Source of the DNA: Gordius sp. MW1
Lineage: Eukaryota > Nematomorpha > Gordioida > Gordea > Gordiidae
Direction: 5' to 3'
DNA: 64,000 nt
Assembly (NCBI GenBank): GCA_964036665.1
Contig: OZ038533.1
Coordinates: 2,032,001 to 2,096,000 of the forward strand
The notes beneath the pieces were generated by a model. The model did no database searches and had not been told where the DNA came from. It saw nothing but the letters and a program-made list of their open reading frames with translations. The translations under genes and the position numbers were made by a program. Below, in pieces: positions 60,186-64,000 of the stretch; the first letter of the stretch is position 1, and each line of letters opens with the position of its first letter.

Positions 60186-61170
60186 ATTATTCCCATCCTA
60201 CTTCATTAATGCATCAATATCTCAACAGGCAATATAAATGTTAAAGATAATTTATACACGTGATCCAATGGGCGGAGCTAATTTAATTTAGATGGGACAG
60301 TTTAAATAGGGGAAAAAATGTTTTTACATCAAGAATTTTTGGATTTAAAGGGGGCAGCTGCCCATCCTTGCCTCCCCATTACCCTCTAGCAATATTGAGT
60401 GACTTAATTTAATATTATTTAAAATTATTTATATTAATTGCTATGCAATTTATGGGCTCACTTTTGGTTGTCCGTCCTGTCCTGTCCAACTTGTAATTTT
60501 TCAATAATTGCCGTTGAAACTTACACGGGGTTTTAATGGCTGTGGCCTGACTTTTATTTTGCTTTTGCAAATAGACTAGTTAATGACCGCTGATTGGCTT
60601 TACTTTTTTCAACCTCAAATTACATTATTGTTTTTATGCCCTACTGATTATTTTTATTAATGAATTTTTTTGGGCAACTTGTCTAGGTTGTTGCTATATA
60701 TCGTATGATTGCGAAACTGGCTATAATTCCTCGCAAATTAATGCTAACCGTTGCTTACATCTACTTAATCCCCGACCAAATGCCAAACTCATTATGATTA
60801 ATAAATCTAAAAACAAATTCTAAAATTTATTTCTTCAACTTCAAGTTACTTATGTAAAATATTACTGTTTTTTATTTTATATCAACAACCTAATTATTTA
60901 AAATGATAGAAAAGCAAAGAAGCCAAGTAACTTTATTAAAAAATATTATAACCTTAAATTAGGGACTTGAAAGTTTATTTGGCTTATATGGTTTTGCGTA
61001 TCCCAAAATCACTTATAAAATTTTTTTTTCTATGTAGGTCATTTCTTAAAAGATAGAAGAACTCGACTGACCGTGAATTACCTATTTATTATTTCTACAA
61101 TATTTTTATCAACATTTTTACATACCATATCGATAAAATAATTAAACAAAAAATATAAAAAGAAAAAAAA
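60186..61170. other. Right interior of the second-level element, no gene seen
   Basis: It contains the family word TTGCTATGCAATTTATGGGC (about 60438) and a possible MITE piece at 60265-60390. The remainder is AT-rich. Confidence 0.45.
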
Positions 61171-61333
61171 ATTTACGGGCCCGGGCCGGACTCGGGCTTT
61201 CTATAAATTTAGCGGGCCGGGCCCGGGCTTATAATTTAATATTTTGACGGGCGAACTTTGAAATTTTTATTAAGGGCGGGCCGACTGGCCTAAACAGGCC
61301 CGTTGCAGGTCTCTATGCCACATTATGTATATC

Positions 61334-61502
61334 CATGAGCGTAGCCAGGTTTTAAATTAGGGGGGGGGGGCGAAACGTTTAAAAGTTTAATTAGGGGGGG
61401 GGGGGGGGCAAAACATAATTTTTTTAATTTTTAAGGGTATTCGAATTGAAATTTATTTTTATCATTTGGGGGGGGGCGGCCTCCCTTCTGGCTACGCCCA
61501 TG
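61334..61502. mobile_element. Poly-G hAT-like MITE
   Basis: The ends CATGAGCGTAGCCAGG and TTCTGGCTACGCCCATG are inverted repeats, with three G-tracts inside. The flanks TGTATATC and TATAGATC agree at six of eight positions. It lies in the right part of the outer hAT-like element. Confidence 0.65.
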
Positions 61503-61771
61503 TATAGATCTTTAATCAAATTGCATAAAATAAATTTCTATAAATTTTTTTGATATTCAAAGAAAAAATTAAAACCCCCCCCAAAAAAAAAATAAATAAA
61601 ATCCTGCGCACGCCCCTGGTGCACAGATAAAAAGTAAGGCCCGCAGAGCCCATTGAATGATATAGATATTTTGGGTCTAATAATGTTCAAACAAAGGTGT
61701 GTTTTTGTGATGTTTTATATTAAATCATAATTATTAATTGATTTTTAAACTTTTATTAAATTATCAATACT

Positions 61772-63240
61772 TACGACTGTCTCAAGTCCGTGTGCAAAAA
61801 GTGGAGGGGCGTCAGGTCGGAAACCGGCTATGGAAACCAACTCAAAATCATGATAATTTTAAACAAAATTTTTCAAGACAAAGCTAGGGCGTCCTCCACA
61901 ACGACGCGCACTGCATACCCCGCCCGTGCAATATGAAAAGCACACTGGGGTTTTTGCCCAACTCACAATGCGGTTAAGGAAATTAGTTGTGGAAATAATG
62001 CGAATAACGTGCTGGAATGGAACGTTGACGGGGAAGAGGATCGAGATCGCACAAATGCTAAAAAGAAGAAAGGTACACATCGCCTGCCTACAAGAGACGA
62101 GGTGGAAAGGAAATAAAGCCCGGGAGTTAGGAGAAAGATACAAACTATTCTACAGTAGGTCACCAAATTGTAGAAACGGTGTGGGTATCGTTCTAAGCGA
62201 ATCGTTCAAGGACAAGGTGGTGGAAGTCAAGCGTTGTTCAGACAGGCTAATGTGGGTGAAGGTTGCAGATGAAGGGGGCCTCCTAACCGTTATGTGCGCG
62301 TATGCTCCCCAAATTTGGTGTATGGAATCAGAAAAGAACATATTCTTTGATTCATTAGAAAAGGAAACACAAGGAATCGGACAGGAAGAAAGGCTAATTA
62401 TTTGGACGGATTTCAATGCTCACGCAAGAAAAGATCACCTCGAGTATGAACGCAATCATGGAGGCTATGGGCATGGTCTGAAGAACAAAGAAGGGGAAAA
62501 ACTTTTCCAAGTATCCCAAGCATACAACATGACGATCGTTAACACCTATTTTCAAAAACGCGAAGTTCATATTGTGACTTATAGAAGTGGGATGCATTTT
62601 AATCAAATTAACTATCTGCTCATACGGCGAAAGGACTTATGGAGTATCAAGGATTGCAAAGTAATACCGGGAAAATCGCCAGGCAACATCGTCCCCTTGT
62701 TATGGATCTTGACAGAGAAGTATTTCCCGAAAGAAGAAAGGTCAATGAACCTCGAATTCGATACCATCGAAAAGCCTCCTCACTCTTGGGTGCGAGGAAG
62801 TTGCAAAGGGACGTAGACGACGATTGGGAGACGCTATCTAAGGGCATTAAGGAAACAGCGATTCATGTTCTAGGACAGACCAAAGGAGGCAAAGCTATAA
62901 ATAGGAAACTAAGGTAATGGGATCAATCGGTTAAAGATTTCATCGAAAGAAAGAAAAATCTATATAGACGGTGGCATAAATCAAAAAGGTCGGAGGATTA
63001 TCATGAATATAGGGACGCAAAGAGGGCCGCAAAAAAGGCCGTTGCAATAGCGAAGAATGCCGCCTACACCGAGATGGCAAACAAACTGGATCATAAAGGG
63101 GGCGATAGCATTATGTACAAATTGGCCAAGATAAGGGAGAAGAAAAGTCGCGATGTCGGAGTTCTTAAAATAGTCAAAAACGAGAAGGGTCAAACCTTAT
63201 TCAAGCCGAAGGAAGTGATGGAAAGGTGGAAAGGATTTTC
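61772..63240 (+). mobile_element. RTE LINE, second copy, 5' part only
   Basis: The 5' leader shares CAAGTCCGTGTGCAAAAAGT with the copy at 16821. Endonuclease sequence follows (TCWNGTLTGK, CLQETRWKG, CAYAPQIW, TDFNAH) from ATG 61969 to about 62680. The spacer and the start of the reverse-transcriptase region run to about 63240 (LFKPKEVMERWKGF). Compared with the first copy the frame breaks near 62680 and a stop lies at 62915. Similarity ends abruptly, with the reverse transcriptase core missing. Confidence 0.85.
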
Positions 63241-63299
63241 TAAAAAACTTAATTATTAAGTTTCTCAAATGACTATAGAAAATTATTTCTAATCGCTAT

Positions 63300-63626
63300 T
63301 GATCCCTCCTCACCGATGTAGAACTTGAGTCTGGCACTCCAAAGGAAAAAATCTTAGCTACGCCACTGGTTTCTAATCATACATAGCTTCATTAATATAA
63401 CATCTTAAAGAGATTTTAAAATAAATACAATATGAAAAGTTGGACGATGAAAAAATTTAATAGGTGGCAATATGATAACCCCTTTAATCATGTAAATGAC
63501 AAAAAAATATTTTTCCAATGCAAAAACCCTTAAAAATTAAAAAAATTATGTTTTGCCCCCCCCCCCCTAATTGAACTTAAACATTTTCGCCCCCCCCCCT
63601 AATCCAAAACCTGGCTATGCCCATGC
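63300..63626. mobile_element. Pieces of poly-C hAT-like MITEs
   Basis: TTAGCTACGCCACTG at about 63354-63368 is one right end. C12 and C11 tracts followed by CCTGGCTATGCCCATG (about 63611-63626) are another. Left ends are not resolved. Confidence 0.5.
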
Positions 63627-64000
63627 CTTTAATCTGTTTTCACATAAAAGATATGGACAAATGTTGTTATTAAACTTTTCCATGGACTTGGTTGTTGAAC
63701 AATATTTACCATAAACATATAAAATCAAATTAAATCTTTAAGCTATGCCTGATTTATGACGTGTAATATTACGCCATTGAATAATTTAAAAAAATTAATC
63801 ATTTAGTATTATACATTATTTATCTTTTTTAGGTTATTTTGCGTATTGTTAATGTTAACGATCGTTTTTACCTAATGCTTTGTCTCGATTAAATTTGCAA
63901 TGGATTATTTTGTTTTTGTCTTCACTTTCTTTAATTAAACGGAACATAAAATGAATGATTCAACGGATCAAAGTAATGCTGGGCATCACGAGAGAATCGC
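63627..64000. other. No gene seen
   Basis: AT-rich sequence to the window end. ATGAATGATTCAACGGATCA at 63951 could open a coding exon running off the window, but too little is present to judge. Confidence 0.4.

Larger units (their letters stand above)
55635..61315. mobile_element. Second-level hAT-like element rich in GGGCCGG
   Basis: The ends TAGAGACCTGCACGAGCCCG and GGCCCGTTGCAGGTCTCTA are inverted repeats with a few differences. A perfect 8-bp target duplication TGCCACAT lies at 55627-55634 and 61316-61323. Subterminal GGGCCGGGC words occur at 55650-55760 and 61170-61300. It is inserted in the outer hAT-like element and is itself split by the element at 55877-60185. No transposase is seen. 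Confidence 0.85.
55197..61618. mobile_element. Outer hAT-like element, heavily interrupted
   Basis: The ends CAGTGGCGTACGCAAGGGGG and CCTGCGCACGCCCCTG lie 6.4 kb apart, flanked by a perfect 8-bp target duplication GTGCACAG at 55189-55196 and 61619-61626. Only about 440 bp at the left and 300 bp at the right belong to it; the rest is later insertion. No transposase remains. The left part holds a duplicated TCATGT-GAACAAG-ACCTACTG stretch at about 55494-55590. Confidence 0.85.

Overview
The window looks like AT-rich, repeat-dominated animal nuclear DNA. It holds four intron-containing host genes: an RRP7 ribosome-biogenesis factor, a tetraspanin, a phosphoglycolate-phosphatase-type HAD enzyme and an OGFOD2-type oxygenase. 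All exons read with the standard code. Several introns near the 5' ends of genes are only 34-39 nt, while later introns reach 0.2-1.1 kb. That pattern, with about 70% A+T and RTE, R2-like, Ty3/Gypsy and hAT elements, would fit a flatworm-like or other small-intron invertebrate. The organism call is inference and stays open. No rRNA, intact tRNA, CRISPR or prokaryotic feature is seen.

Region 1 to 35.5 kb contains no host gene that I can support. It opens with a 2.5-kb AT-rich inverted-repeat element sitting in an older hAT-like element. Next come Mutator-like and hAT-like MITEs, a 118-bp satellite and a 138-bp satellite. The 138-bp satellite is split by a Ty3/Gypsy element (B, 7951-21093, minus). 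B carries a second Gypsy element (A, 8234-13466, plus) in its left LTR and a nearly full-length RTE LINE (16821-19904, plus) in its body. A in turn carries a complete 1.1-kb hAT element. From 21.6 to 35 kb there are a GC-rich hairpin array, a 127-bp minisatellite with tRNA-like pieces, R2-like LINE fragments, and a 4.2-kb inverted repeat. Inside that repeat a LINE tail was split by a short non-autonomous LTR element.

Region 35.5 to 54 kb is the gene island: RRP7 (+, 36.07-38.58 kb), tetraspanin (-, 41.22-39.18 kb), the phosphatase (+, 47.53-49.74 kb) and OGFOD2 (-, 53.96-51.16 kb). They form two convergent pairs. MITEs sit in introns of RRP7 and the phosphatase, and another R2-like LINE piece lies between the two pairs.

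Region 55.2 to 63.6 kb is a nested set of elements, each layer marked by its own target-site duplication: a hAT-like element (GTGCACAG) holds a second (TGCCACAT), which holds a third (ATTATTCC), which holds a hAT-like MITE (AGCCCATA) and a minus-strand non-autonomous LTR element (ATTA). A second RTE LINE copy, cut short at its 3' side, follows. The four host genes act in unrelated basic processes (18S rRNA maturation, membrane organisation, metabolite repair, oxidative modification); nothing suggests a shared pathway. Most of the biology visible here is element-in-element insertion history.
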